13,196 nucleotides of DNA from an uncultured Carnobacterium sp. (GCA_937976325.1 CALJSD010000085.1:1-13196), one strand, 5' to 3'. Positions 1 through 7,877 are shown, counted from the first letter of the stretch. Numbers and translations are program-made. The notes: a model not told the origin generated them from the letters alone.

Positions 1-919
1 ATTTTAAGTGGTCCAATGTGCGCAGTGCATCAAATAACACACGGTTCATATCGTCCACGCTCGTCCCCATCTTGTAAGTACCTTCAACTTTATTTTCAAA
101 GGTATCTACAATAGCGTTTCGAGCCATCACACCCACTGTTTTTCCTTGTACTTTGTATTTATGGATAGTTTCTTCAAAAGCTTCAACCGTTTCGTCAACA
201 ACAAACACTGGTGTTTTTGGTGCGTAATGACGATATTTCATCCCTGGAGATTTGGGTACTTCACGCTCTCCTGCTGTCGTTTTGACTGTGGATTGAATAG
301 GTCCAATGACTGCTTCAATTTGTTCTTTTGTAATGACGCCTGGTCTTAAAATCACTGGACCTTCTTCATTTGTCAAATCAATCACTGTTGACTCAACACC
401 AACAGTAGATGATCCACCATCAACGATACCACGAATACGACCATTCATATCTTCGAATACGTGCTCTACTTTTGTTGGACTTGGTTTCGTCGAAAGGTTC
501 GCACTAGGCCCTACAAGAGGAATTCCTACCTTTGTAATTAACTCTAATGTGATTGGATGATTTGGCATACGAAATGACACCGTTGGCAGTCCAGCGGATA
601 AGGCTGGAGCATAAATTCCTGGTTTTGCCTTTAGAATCATCGTCAGTGGTCCTGGCCAAAAAGCCTTCGCTAAGGTTAGCGCAATTTCAGGAACTTCTTC
701 TACAGTAGAAGTCATCTGCTGGATATCACTAATATGGACAATCAGTGGATTATCACTTGGACGTCCTTTAGCTTCAAAGACTTTTAACACCGCTTCTTGA
801 CTTGTTGCGATAGCTCCTAATCCATATACCGTTTCCGTTGGAAAAGAAACAATTTCACCTTGTTGCAAAGCTTTAGCTGCAATATCTAAATTCTCTTTTG
901 TAAAAATTTGGGTTTCCAT
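1..919 (-). CDS. tsaC: L-threonylcarbamoyladenylate synthase (TsaC/Sua5/YwlC family), C-terminus cut by window edge
   Basis: The enzyme makes threonylcarbamoyl-AMP from threonine, bicarbonate and ATP, the first step of t6A37 modification of ANN-decoding tRNAs in the cytoplasm. The frame is open from ATG (919-917) to the left edge, giving about 306 codons without a stop. Visible YrdC-domain signatures are PTETVYGLG (about residues 27-35), the KxR motif in EAKGRPSDNPL (K51, R53) and GPSANLS (137-143). After the YrdC domain comes SPGMKYRHYAP (224-234), the linker typical of two-domain Sua5/YwlC proteins, and then the start of the Sua5 domain, so this is the long form. Family length near 340-350 suggests that only a few dozen residues are missing. 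Its ATG shares one base with the prmC stop (TAATG), and its GGAGG lies inside the end of prmC, so the two are translationally coupled. Identification is firm; only the C-terminus is unseen. Confidence 0.95.
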   Translation of the reverse strand, partial: METQIFTKENLDIAAKALQQGEIVSFPTETVYGLGAIATSQEAVLKVFEAKGRPSDNPLIVHISDIQQMTSTVEEVPEIALTLAKAFWPGPLTMILKAKPGIYAPALSAGLPTVSFRMPNHPITLELITKVGIPLVGPSANLSTKPSPTKVEHVFEDMNGRIRGIVDGGSSTVGVESTVIDLTNEEGPVILRPGVITKEQIEAVIGPIQSTVKTTAGEREVPKSPGMKYRHYAPKTPVFVVDETVEAFEETIHKYKVQGKTVGVMARNAIVDTFENKVEGTYKMGTSVDDMNRVLFDALRTLDHLK

Positions 920-1794
920 TACTGCGCCTCCTTTCCACTCACAATAATCATGCGGTCTAATCCTGCAATATCTTTATGAATCGTTACTTTTCGATTTGGA
1001 CAAGCTGAACTAAAAATTCGTTGAACACTCGCTCCTTGATTAAATCCAATTTCAAAAAAGGCTTGCCCACTATCTGTTAAAAATTCTTCTAGTCGGTTAG
1101 CAATCTCTTCGTAAATCGCTAGCCCCTCATTTTCTGCAAATAACGCTTGAGTTGGCTCATAAAGTCGCACCGATTCATCCATTAATGCTTCTTCCGAAAA
1201 AGCGATATACGGTGGATTACTAATAATACACTCAAACTTCTCACGGGGTACGTTGCTGTACACATCGCTGTAAAATAATTCAGTATGAAGATTGAACTTC
1301 TCTCTATTCTTCTTAGCAACAACGAGCGCTTCCTCTGAAATATCGCACCCCATATATTGATGTCGGCCTACTAATCTTTCCAGGCTTAAAATAATACAGC
1401 CTGTTCCAACACCAATTTCTAGTACTTTCCCAACAGGGCATTGTTCTAAAAATGACTGTGCTTTTAAAACAAGTTCTTCTGTTTCCGGACGAGGAATTAA
1501 GGTATCCTTTGTGACCATAAATTCTTCCCCTAGAAATTCTGCAACTCCAGTAATTTGCTGCAAGGGTTCGAACTCACTTAAGCGTAGTAACTCAGGTTCT
1601 AAGTCTTCAAAAGTCACTGAAGCCTCTTGTCGTAAATTCAACAGAAATTGCGACAGGGTCCATTGATTCTTGAATAGCATTAATTCTCTAACAAGATGTT
1701 GGCATTCTTCATACCCTAATTTCGGTTGTTTTTCTTCTAAAAAACAAGAAGCCCTAACGAGGACTTCTTGGTTTGTTGGATTAGTTGTTTCCAT
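919..1794 (-). CDS. prmC: Peptide chain release factor N5-glutamine methyltransferase PrmC
   Basis: PrmC transfers a methyl group from S-adenosylmethionine to the glutamine of the GGQ motif in release factors, raising termination efficiency. At 291 residues it has the usual length. The N-terminal helical substrate-binding part (about 1-90) is followed by the PRPETE segment (101-106), the SAM-binding LEIGVGTGCI loop (125-134), an acidic residue after the second strand (D151) and the catalytic NPPY motif (193-196), which holds the target glutamine amide. It overlaps the 3' end of prfA, its own substrate gene, by 14 bases, and a GGAG inside prfA about 10 bases before the ATG serves as ribosome binding site. 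The stop overlaps the start of tsaC by one base. Gene order and overlap indicate one transcript with tdk and prfA. All key residues are present. Confidence 0.97.
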   Translation of the reverse strand: METTNPTNQEVLVRASCFLEEKQPKLGYEECQHLVRELMLFKNQWTLSQFLLNLRQEASVTFEDLEPELLRLSEFEPLQQITGVAEFLGEEFMVTKDTLIPRPETEELVLKAQSFLEQCPVGKVLEIGVGTGCIILSLERLVGRHQYMGCDISEEALVVAKKNREKFNLHTELFYSDVYSNVPREKFECIISNPPYIAFSEEALMDESVRLYEPTQALFAENEGLAIYEEIANRLEEFLTDSGQAFFEIGFNQGASVQRIFSSACPNRKVTIHKDIAGLDRMIIVSGKEAQ

Positions 1795-2860
1795 TATTTA
1801 ATTGCTCCAATTTTTCTGTGTGATCATAAAGAATTAAAGCATCGACAATTTCATCAATTTTTCCAGCTAACACTTGATCTAACTTTTGAAGTGTTAAACC
1901 AATACGGTGGTCTGTAACACGGTTTTGTGGGAAGTTGTACGTACGAATACGTTCAGAACGGTCCCCTGTACCTACTGCAGACTTACGGTTTGCATCATAT
2001 TCAGATTGCGCTTCTTGAGAAATCTTGTCGTATACACGCGCACGCAATACTTTCATCGCTTTCTCACGGTTCTTCAATTGTGAACGTTCATCTTGCATAG
2101 CCACAACAATTCCTGTTGGCAAGTGAGTTAAACGGACGGCAGATGCAGTCTTATTAACGTGCTGTCCACCGGCACCTGATGCATGGTAAATATCCACACG
2201 AATATCTTTATCTTCTAATTCAATTTCTACTTCTTCTGCTTCAGGCATTACTACGACTGTAGCTGTTGAAGTATGCACACGTCCTTGAGATTCAGTTGAT
2301 GGAACACGTTGTACACGGTGAGCACCAGATTCATATTTTAGTTTAGAGAATACATTATCCCCTGTAATCATTAAAATAACTTCTTTATAACCACCGATAC
2401 CTGTAACGTTGGCATCCATCACTTCTACACGCCAGCCTTGTGACTCTGCGTATTTTTGATACATATTCAATAGGTCTCCAGCAAAGAGAGCAGCTTCGTC
2501 TCCACCTGCAGCTCCGCGGATTTCCATGATGATGTTTTTGCCATCGTTTGGATCTTCTGGCAATAGTAAGAATTTGATTTTATCTTCTAATTCTACTTTT
2601 TCTTTTTTGAGGGAGCTTAATTCCTCTTTCGCCATTTCTGCCATTTCAGCATCTAAGCTTTCACCAAGCATTTCCTCTGTATCGCTGATTTCTTCAACCA
2701 CTTGTTGATAACGTTTGAACGTCTCTACTTTTGGTCGTAAGTTTGCTTCTTCTTTTGTTAATTCCATGAAGCGTTTTGTATCGCCGATAACTTCTGGGTC
2801 ACTTAGTAACTCTGAAAGTTCATCATAGCGAATAATAAAACTATCTAATTGATCGAACAT
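1781..2860 (-). CDS. prfA: Peptide chain release factor 1 (RF1)
   Basis: RF1 recognises UAA and UAG in the ribosomal A site and triggers hydrolysis of peptidyl-tRNA. The 359-residue protein is full length. An N-terminal coiled-coil-like acidic/basic region (about 1-100) is followed by the codon-recognition domain. That domain has RVPSTESQGRVHTS (185-198), in which PST (187-189) is the RF1-type PxT tripeptide rather than the SPF of RF2. The universally conserved GAGGQHVNKT (229-238) has GGQ at 231-233, the glutamine methylated by PrmC. The C-terminal basic segment includes GDRSERIRTYNFPQNRVTDHR, as in other RF1 proteins. The ATG has an AAAGGAG site 6 bases upstream (2867-2873). It lies 21 bases after tdk and overlaps prmC, so the order is tdk-prfA-prmC-tsaC. 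This is an essential housekeeping gene and the call is secure. Confidence 0.98.
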   Translation of the reverse strand: MFDQLDSFIIRYDELSELLSDPEVIGDTKRFMELTKEEANLRPKVETFKRYQQVVEEISDTEEMLGESLDAEMAEMAKEELSSLKKEKVELEDKIKFLLLPEDPNDGKNIIMEIRGAAGGDEAALFAGDLLNMYQKYAESQGWRVEVMDANVTGIGGYKEVILMITGDNVFSKLKYESGAHRVQRVPSTESQGRVHTSTATVVVMPEAEEVEIELEDKDIRVDIYHASGAGGQHVNKTASAVRLTHLPTGIVVAMQDERSQLKNREKAMKVLRARVYDKISQEAQSEYDANRKSAVGTGDRSERIRTYNFPQNRVTDHRIGLTLQKLDQVLAGKIDEIVDALILYDHTEKLEQLNNGNN

Positions 2861-2881
2861 ACTTTTCTCCTTTATCTTCTC

Positions 2882-3460
2882 TTATAAGCGTTCTTCACCA
2901 GGATGGTTATAGTGATAACGGCAAACTGGATAATAGGCATCATTGCCTCCAATTTGAATTTGCTCTCCCGTATACACTGGAACACCATCGACTACTCGCA
3001 TATTCATACTTGCTTTTTTATGACAATACCAACAAATCGTTTTAATTTCTTCGATTTTATCAGCATAGAGTAATAAGTATTTAGAGCCTTCGAATAATTC
3101 GTTTTGGAAATCATTCTTTAGTCCAAATGCCATTACTGGAATATTTAATTCGTCAACAATTCGAGCGAGTTCAAGAATGTGTTGTTTTGATAAAAATTGA
3201 GATTCATCAATCAAAATACAATATGGTTTTACTGCTTGCCCTTCGACGATTTCGTAAATTGGAGTATCATCAAAGATTGGAATAGCTTCACGTCTAACAC
3301 CAATACGACTAGATACATATCCTACTTGATCACGATCATCAATTGCACTCGTAAATAATAAAACCGGTTTGTCTTGTTCTTCATAATTATGTGCAACCTT
3401 TAAAATTTCGATTGATTTACCACTATTCATTGCACCATATTTAAAAAACAATTGTGCCAC
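2882..3460 (-). CDS. tdk: Thymidine kinase (type II, zinc-containing)
   Basis: The enzyme phosphorylates thymidine to dTMP with ATP in the pyrimidine salvage pathway. At 192 residues it matches the bacterial type II family. The P-loop GAMNSGKS is at 9-16 and the Walker B/catalytic segment ILIDESQFL at 82-90, with the catalytic glutamate in DE (85-86). A structural zinc site is formed by C143 and C146 (CWYC) with C180 and H183 (CRYH). The lasso region around YTGEQIQIGGNDAYYPV binds the nucleoside. The start codon is GTG (3460-3458), supported by a GGAGGG site six bases upstream and by family N-termini; the next ATG lies inside the P-loop and is impossible. It is the first gene of the minus-strand operon with prfA, prmC and tsaC, an arrangement common in Firmicutes, and is divergent from murT. 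Confidence 0.97.
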   Translation of the reverse strand: MAQLFFKYGAMNSGKSIEILKVAHNYEEQDKPVLLFTSAIDDRDQVGYVSSRIGVRREAIPIFDDTPIYEIVEGQAVKPYCILIDESQFLSKQHILELARIVDELNIPVMAFGLKNDFQNELFEGSKYLLLYADKIEEIKTICWYCHKKASMNMRVVDGVPVYTGEQIQIGGNDAYYPVCRYHYNHPGEERL

Positions 3461-3466
3461 AATTAT

Positions 3467-3472
3467 CCCTCC
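3467..3472 (-). promoter_or_regulatory. Ribosome binding site of tdk (supports GTG start)
   Basis: GGAGGG on the minus strand, six bases before the GTG codon at 3460-3458. It fixes this non-ATG start, since no usable ATG precedes the P-loop. Confidence 0.8.
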
Positions 3473-3495
3473 AATTGCTAAACTATACCTTTAAT

Positions 3496-3525
3496 ATCTT
3501 ACGATAAACGGGTACCTTTGTGCAA
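3496..3525 (-). promoter_or_regulatory. Possible promoter of the tdk-prfA-prmC-tsaC operon
   Basis: On the minus strand TTGCAC (3525-3520) and TAAGAT (3501-3496) are 18 bases apart, a fair sigma-A match placed about 35 bases before the tdk GTG. A second possible -10 (TATAGT, 3487-3482) has no good -35. The choice is an inference from hexamer matches only. Confidence 0.4.
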
Positions 3526-3576
3526 AGAAAAACCGTTATTTTAAGGTATTTTTCACAAACTATTTTAATAAAATTT

Positions 3577-3590
3577 TAAAAACGTTTTTA
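3577..3590. promoter_or_regulatory. 14-bp perfect palindrome, cre-like, upstream of murT
   Basis: TAAAAACGTTTTTA is a perfect inverted repeat in the 194-base divergent tdk/murT region, just upstream of the murT promoter. It resembles a CcpA cre site (TGWAARCGYTWNCA) but differs at the two conserved G and C positions. It may be an operator or simply A/T-rich promoter DNA. Confidence 0.3.
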
Positions 3591-3612
3591 TAAACCACTT
3601 TTCATGAAAATA

Positions 3613-3621
3613 TGCTACAAT
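3613..3621 (+). promoter_or_regulatory. Extended -10 promoter of murT-gatD
   Basis: TGCTACAAT forms an extended -10 element (TGnTACAAT) 33 bases before the murT start. No good -35 hexamer is seen 17 bases upstream, which is usual for extended -10 promoters. The region before it is strongly A/T-rich. Confidence 0.55.
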
Positions 3622-3639
3622 AATGAAGTATATTAACGG

Positions 3640-3645
3640 AAAGGA
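3640..3645 (+). promoter_or_regulatory. Ribosome binding site of murT (supports TTG start)
   Basis: AAAGGA, nine bases before the TTG codon at 3655. With family N-termini it supports the TTG start; the next in-frame ATG (codon 29) would remove a conserved N-terminal segment. Confidence 0.7.
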
Positions 3646-3654
3646 TCGTCTAAA

Positions 3655-4998
3655 TTGAATCTTAGAACACAAGTTGCATTAGGAGCTGGTAGATTTACTC
3701 GCTGGGCTCTGAAGACTTTTACAAAAGGCGGTAGTAGCATGCCAGGGAAAGTGGCACATGCTATCGATCCAAACATTTTAAAATCATTAGCTGAAAACTA
3801 CGATGTTATTATCGTCAGCGGAACAAACGGGAAAACTTTAACGACTTCCCTCATCGTTCAATTATTAAAACAAAAATATCCAAATATTTTAACAAACCCT
3901 ACTGGAGCTAACTTAACTCAAGGGATTGTTTCAACGTTTTTAAATCACTCACCAAAAGCTGGCGAAAAGAATATCGCCGTTCTTGAAGTCGATGAAGCAA
4001 CGATTCGTCACATTACTCCATATATCGAACCAAAATTATTTGTCTTCACGAATATTTTCCGTGACCAAATGGATCGTTTTGGAGAAATTTATACAACTTA
4101 CCAATTAATGCTGGAGGGTGCTGCTTTTGCACCAAGTGCTACAATTTTAGCAAATGGCGACGCTCCTATTTTTAATAGTGTTGATACTCCAAATCCACGT
4201 GAGTATTTCGGATTCAACAATGCTGAAGATAGCGAAATGATGGCACACTACAATACTGATGGTGTTCTTTGCCCACATTGCCAATCAATCTTGCATTATA
4301 AGAGCATTACTTATAGCAACCTTGGTAAATACTATTGTCCAAAATGCGACTTCAAACGTCCTGAATTGAATTATGCAGTCACTGCACTAAATGAATTATC
4401 TCTAACAGGTTCTTCATTTGATATTGACGGTACAACGTTCTCAATTCCAATTGCTGGGCTTTACAATATTTACAATGCCTTAGCAGCCTACTCTGCTGCA
4501 AAATTCTTTGGTCTTTCTACTGAAGAAATCAAAGAAGGCTTCTCAAAAGCTCAACGCGTTTTCGGTCGTCAAGAAACATTTACTGTTGAAGACAAAGATG
4601 TGATGTTGAACTTAATTAAAAACCCTGTTGGATTTAACCAAATCGTTCAACTCTTAAGTTACGAAAAAGAGCCATTTAGTTTAGGTGTTCTTTTAAATGA
4701 CAACCCTGCCGATGGTCAAGACGTCAGCTGGATTTGGGACGGCGATTTTGAAGGATTACATGCCTTGAACGCTGTCGATACAGCGATTAGTGGTATCCGT
4801 GTTGAAGACCTTGGCGTCCGTATGGAAGTTGCCGGTTTTGAAAATATCAAAGTCTTTAAAACAAATGCGGAATTAATCGATTGGATTCGCAAAGCTCCAA
4901 CGAATAAAGTCAATGTACTTGCAACTTATACTGCTCTACTCGACTTACGTAAAGACTTTGCCAAAGAAGGATACCTTAAGGAAGGGATGAACGGATGA
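3655..4998 (+). CDS. murT: Lipid II isoglutaminyl synthase, Mur-ligase-like subunit MurT
   Basis: With GatD it amidates the alpha-carboxyl of D-glutamate in lipid II to D-isoglutamine, using ATP and glutamine at the inner face of the membrane. The 447 residues match the family. The Mur-ligase P-loop SGTNGKT is at 55-61, the EVDEATI segment at 111-117, and a four-cysteine zinc ribbon is inserted in the middle domain (CPHC 206-209 and CPKC 228-231), a hallmark of MurT. The C-terminal DUF1727 domain contains DNPADG (349-354), the region that supplies the aspartate completing the GatD catalytic triad. The start is TTG, chosen from the ribosome binding site and the family-like N-terminus MNLRTQVALGAGRFTRWALK. 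ATGA at 4995-4998 overlaps the gatD start by four bases, so the two subunits are coupled. Confidence is very high. Confidence 0.97.
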   Translation: MNLRTQVALGAGRFTRWALKTFTKGGSSMPGKVAHAIDPNILKSLAENYDVIIVSGTNGKTLTTSLIVQLLKQKYPNILTNPTGANLTQGIVSTFLNHSPKAGEKNIAVLEVDEATIRHITPYIEPKLFVFTNIFRDQMDRFGEIYTTYQLMLEGAAFAPSATILANGDAPIFNSVDTPNPREYFGFNNAEDSEMMAHYNTDGVLCPHCQSILHYKSITYSNLGKYYCPKCDFKRPELNYAVTALNELSLTGSSFDIDGTTFSIPIAGLYNIYNALAAYSAAKFFGLSTEEIKEGFSKAQRVFGRQETFTVEDKDVMLNLIKNPVGFNQIVQLLSYEKEPFSLGVLLNDNPADGQDVSWIWDGDFEGLHALNAVDTAISGIRVEDLGVRMEVAGFENIKVFKTNAELIDWIRKAPTNKVNVLATYTALLDLRKDFAKEGYLKEGMNG

Positions 4999-5654
4999 AA
5001 TTAAGAATCTGTCATTTATATGGAAACTTAATGAACACGTATGGTGATAATGGGAACTTACTCATGTTGCAACACCGTGCTAAAAAATTAGGGTACGAAG
5101 TAGAAACAACTTTAATTAGTTTAGAAGAAGATTTTAACCCAGACGACTTTGACATCGTAATGTTTGGCGGTGGTCAAGACTACGAGCAAACAGTCGTTGC
5201 AAAAGACCTTCAAAATAAAAAAGATGCCCTTATCCAATATATCGAAGATAATGGTGTTGTCGTTGCGATTTGTGGGGGCTTCCAATTACTTGGTCGCTAC
5301 TACGTGAATGCAAGCGGCGAACGTCTCAACGGTATTAGCGCCATTGACGTATGTACAAACGGACAATTCCCAAATCGTTTAATCGGTGATGTTGAGATTG
5401 TTAATGAAGAATTTGGTGAAACGTATTTAGGATACGAAAACCATATCGGTAGAACGTATCTTGGTAAAAACATGAAACCACTTGGAAAAGTCGTTAAAGG
5501 CTACGGAAATAACGAAGAAGATCATGTCGAAGGATGTCATTATAAAAATGTATTCTGCTCATACTTCCATGGCCCAATCCTAGTGAGAAACCAACATTTA
5601 GCTGACCGTATCATTGAAACGGCAGCCGAGCGTCAACGTTCAAAAAATGCATAA
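4995..5654 (+). CDS. gatD: Lipid II isoglutaminyl synthase, glutaminase subunit GatD
   Basis: GatD is the class I glutamine amidotransferase-like subunit that releases ammonia from glutamine and passes it to MurT for lipid II amidation. Its 219 residues match the CobB/CobQ-like GATase domain. The nucleophile is C93 in AICGGFQLLG (91-100), the histidine is H192 in YFHGPIL (190-196), and the third triad member comes from MurT, so the usual C-terminal glutamate is absent as expected. R128 in PNRLIGD matches the arginine reported to bind substrate in the Staphylococcus aureus enzyme. MFGGGQDYEQ (56-65) forms part of the oxyanion region. The start overlaps the murT stop. The gene is followed directly by a strong terminator, so the operon has only these two genes. 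Confidence 0.97.
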   Translation: MKLRICHLYGNLMNTYGDNGNLLMLQHRAKKLGYEVETTLISLEEDFNPDDFDIVMFGGGQDYEQTVVAKDLQNKKDALIQYIEDNGVVVAICGGFQLLGRYYVNASGERLNGISAIDVCTNGQFPNRLIGDVEIVNEEFGETYLGYENHIGRTYLGKNMKPLGKVVKGYGNNEEDHVEGCHYKNVFCSYFHGPILVRNQHLADRIIETAAERQRSKNA

Positions 5655-5662
5655 ACGAAAAG

Positions 5663-5699
5663 ACCCGTGTAACAAAAATGTTACACGGGTTATTTTTTT
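5663..5699 (+). terminator. Intrinsic terminator after murT-gatD, possibly bidirectional
   Basis: An 11-bp perfect stem (ACCCGTGTAAC, 5663-5673, with GTTACACGGGT, 5680-5690) and a six-base loop are followed by TATTTTTTT. The T-run ends at the sstT stop codon (5702-5700). The opposite flank reads CTTTTCGTTT on the minus strand, so it may also end sstT transcription, more weakly. Confidence 0.93.
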
Positions 5700-6938
5700 C
5701 TATTCAGCATTAGGATAAACAGAAATCTGTCTTCCTTCTTTTTTCCATTGACGGAATTCTGCTGCAGCCGTAAATAATACGTCTGTTGAAGAATTCAATG
5801 CTGTCTCACAAGAATCTTGAATCACACCGATGATGAACCCCACTCCAACTACTTGCATTGCGATATCATTTGAAATACCAAACAAGCTACATGCTACAGG
5901 AATTAATAAAAGTGAACCTCCAGCAACACCAGAAGCGCCGCAAGCTGCAATCGTTGATAATACGCTTAAGATGAGCGCTGTAATGAAATCTACTTGAATT
6001 CCTAATGTATTTACTGCTCCTAGCGTAAGCACTGTAATGGTAATAGCTGCCCCAGCCATGTTAATGGTTGCTCCTAGAGGTATCGATACAGAATAGCTAT
6101 CCTCATCAAGTCTTAAATCTTTACATAGTTGCATATTTACTGGAATATTCGCTGCAGAACTACGAACGAAGAAGGCTGTTACTCCACTCTCTTTCAAGCA
6201 ACGGAATACAAGCGGAAATGGATTTTCACGAATCATAAAGTATACAATTGCTGGATTTACAACCAGAGCCACAAAGAACATACTTCCAATTAGAACAAGG
6301 ATTAGTCCACCATAGTTGGCAAATACGCCTATCCCATTTTCAGATACTGTCGTAAATACAAGTCCCATAATCCCAATCGGTGCAAAGCTAATCACAATTC
6401 TAACAACGTGACTTGTAGCATCTGCTACTTGGCTTAAGATGTTTTTTACAGAATCGTCGGCTTTTCTAAATGCCATTCCAAACAATACTGCCCAAGATAG
6501 GATACCAATGTAGTTCCCTGAAATAATGGCATTGAGTGGATTATCTACAATTTTTAGAATAAGAGATTGCAACACCGCTGCGATTCCTTGAGGTGCCGCT
6601 ACTTCTGTTGCACTTTCACCAAGCGTCATCGTAATTGGGAATGCATAACTAGCAATCACTCCAACGAGAGCTGCCGCAAATGTCCCAAATAAGTATAAAA
6701 TCACGATGGATTTCATATTCGTTTCATGTCCTTCTTTATGCTGAGCAAGTGCACTCATCACGATAAAAAATACGAGTAAAGGTGCAATTGCTTTTAAGGC
6801 ATTCACAAATACCGTTCCTAGCATTCCAAATACTGTGAATTGCGGCACTGTGATTCCAAGAAGAATCCCAATCGCCATCCCGATAATAATTCGATTGATT
6901 AAACTTAAATTTTTAATTTTCTCTACCAACTGTCTCAT
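5700..6938 (-). CDS. sstT: Sodium:serine/threonine symporter SstT
   Basis: This is a membrane transporter of the dicarboxylate/amino acid:cation symporter family that imports L-serine and L-threonine with Na+. The 412 residues are very hydrophobic and show the family re-entrant hairpins. FFVRSSAANIPVNM (256-269) is the serine-rich HP1 of SstT, TINMAGAAITITVL (291-304) is in TM7, GASGVAGGS (334-342) is in HP2, and QDSCETALNSSTDV (374-387) is in TM8 where substrate and Na+ bind. The start is ATG at 6938 with GAGG six bases upstream. A longer frame reaches GTG at 6980, but that codon touches the -10 box of the gene's own promoter and cannot be translated from it. The gene is transcribed alone. 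The subfamily call rests on RSSAANIPVNM; glutamate/aspartate carriers differ there. Confidence 0.93.
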   Translation of the reverse strand: MRQLVEKIKNLSLINRIIIGMAIGILLGITVPQFTVFGMLGTVFVNALKAIAPLLVFFIVMSALAQHKEGHETNMKSIVILYLFGTFAAALVGVIASYAFPITMTLGESATEVAAPQGIAAVLQSLILKIVDNPLNAIISGNYIGILSWAVLFGMAFRKADDSVKNILSQVADATSHVVRIVISFAPIGIMGLVFTTVSENGIGVFANYGGLILVLIGSMFFVALVVNPAIVYFMIRENPFPLVFRCLKESGVTAFFVRSSAANIPVNMQLCKDLRLDEDSYSVSIPLGATINMAGAAITITVLTLGAVNTLGIQVDFITALILSVLSTIAACGASGVAGGSLLLIPVACSLFGISNDIAMQVVGVGFIIGVIQDSCETALNSSTDVLFTAAAEFRQWKKEGRQISVYPNAE

Positions 6939-6941
6939 ATA

Positions 6942-6948
6942 TTTCCTC
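6942..6948 (-). promoter_or_regulatory. Ribosome binding site that fixes the sstT start
   Basis: GAGGAAA on the minus strand, with GAGG six bases before ATG 6938-6936. It lies inside the longer GTG-initiated frame, which is therefore rejected. Confidence 0.8.
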
Positions 6949-6971
6949 AAATCTATTTTTGTATTGCGACT

Positions 6972-7001
6972 ATGATACACAATGGACTAGTATTCTGTCA
7001 A
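6972..7001 (-). promoter_or_regulatory. Sigma-A promoter of sstT
   Basis: A perfect TTGACA (7001-6996) is 18 bases from TATCAT (6977-6972), placing the transcript start near 6965 and giving a leader of about 27 bases. The GTG that opens the longer reading frame (6980-6978) abuts this -10 box, so translation must start downstream at 6938. Confidence 0.75.
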
Positions 7002-7010
7002 AACCTTTCC

Positions 7011-7023
7011 GTGTATAATACAC
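7011..7023. repeat. 13-bp palindrome GTGTATAATACAC upstream of the sstT -35
   Basis: Perfect inverted repeat (GTGTAT, A, ATACAC) whose edge is nine bases upstream of the sstT TTGACA. Further GTGTAT copies in the sstT direction lie at 6980-6975 (against the -10 box) and 7046-7041. Position and symmetry suggest a regulator binding site; the regulator is not identifiable from sequence. Confidence 0.4.
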
Positions 7024-7109
7024 ACTTGTTTATAAATCAGATACACTTCATCCTATTTATAGCTCCATCATAGATTGTATTTATCTTATCTCGATTCCTT
7101 AAAATGAAG

Positions 7110-7829
7110 TTAAAACCATTGAATAGAGAATAAATAAGTCAATAGGGCGCTAATACTAATAAAGGGAGCAAAAGGAATTTTTGCATACAACTGATTTCTT
7201 TTTGATAGAATCATCCAACCAATCACCACTCCTCCGCCAATGACAAAGGAAAAGAGTCCTACAAAGAGAATTTGACTTGGTAAAAAATAAGGGCCTAAAG
7301 CTGCTAAAAAATAAACATCTCCCATGCCGAAAACTTCCTCTTGCCAAATCCGTTTGCCAACTCCATAAACCGTGATGTATAAAATGAGACCAGCCACCAT
7401 TGACAATATTACGCCCTCTACTGCATCTAGTCTGATAGAAAAACCAACCATTGTTAGAACTAATAACAAGCGCAAATCTATTTCATACGAATCCACATCC
7501 ATCAATGCTATTAGCATACAAATCGTGCATAAAAAATACCCTACTATTTCGGTGGGTTGTTTAAAATAAGCCACTAGACAAAATAGAATGGAAAATATCA
7601 TTTCTACTAAGAAGTAGCGTATAGAAATCGACTGTTTACAATAGCGACACTTCCCACGTAAAAAGAGATAAGAAAGAATCGGTAGTAAATCCAATGCATG
7701 TAGTGAATGTTGACAATTAGGACAATAGGATCTTCCGCGGACAAAATCTTCCCCTTTCGCTTCTCTCACACTGACTACATTCACAAAACTTCCAATCACT
7801 GCTCCAAGAACACCAATCGCAAAAAGCAT
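7110..7829 (-). CDS. comC: Type IV prepilin peptidase (leader peptidase/N-methyltransferase, ComC/PilD type)
   Basis: This integral membrane aspartyl protease cleaves the leader of type IV prepilin-like proteins; in Firmicutes it usually matures the competence pseudopilins (ComGC and relatives). The 239 residues show both family domains. Near the N-terminus GAVIGSFVNVV is followed by the zinc-type tetracysteine region CPNC (36-39) and CRYC (61-64) of the methylating domain. The A24 peptidase domain has the aspartates of LMDVDSYEID (D111/D113) and the GMGD motif (168-171, catalytic D171). Several membrane helices follow. The start at 7829 is chosen because AAGGGAGG lies seven bases before it; the upstream ATG at 7853 has no site and would add eight residues including that sequence. 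It lies 48 bases after the AI-2E permease gene and may share its transcript. No pilin or pilus ATPase gene is in the window. Confidence 0.92.
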   Translation of the reverse strand: MLFAIGVLGAVIGSFVNVVSVREAKGEDFVRGRSYCPNCQHSLHALDLLPILSYLFLRGKCRYCKQSISIRYFLVEMIFSILFCLVAYFKQPTEIVGYFLCTICMLIALMDVDSYEIDLRLLLVLTMVGFSIRLDAVEGVILSMVAGLILYITVYGVGKRIWQEEVFGMGDVYFLAALGPYFLPSQILFVGLFSFVIGGGVVIGWMILSKRNQLYAKIPFAPFISISALLTYLFSIQWF

Positions 7830-7836
7830 AAAAAAA

Positions 7837-7844
7837 CCTCCCTT
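7837..7844 (-). promoter_or_regulatory. Ribosome binding site that fixes the prepilin peptidase start
   Basis: AAGGGAGG on the minus strand, seven bases before ATG 7829-7827. It lies inside the longer frame beginning at 7853, so the shorter start is preferred. Confidence 0.8.
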
Positions 7845-7877
7845 ACTAAACATTACGTTTCGTAAGAGAGATTCGGT

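Noticed and set aside
146..560. Two plus-strand open frames within the first 600 bases
   Set aside because: They are shadows of the tsaC coding strand, which shows clear YrdC motifs and codon structure on the minus strand through this region.
3507..3537. Weak nested inverted repeats (AACGG...CCGTT around CTTTG-TG-CAAAG) upstream of tdk
   Set aside because: The stems are only five bases with large internal loops and no T-run. They overlap the likely tdk promoter, so they are not supported as an RNA element.
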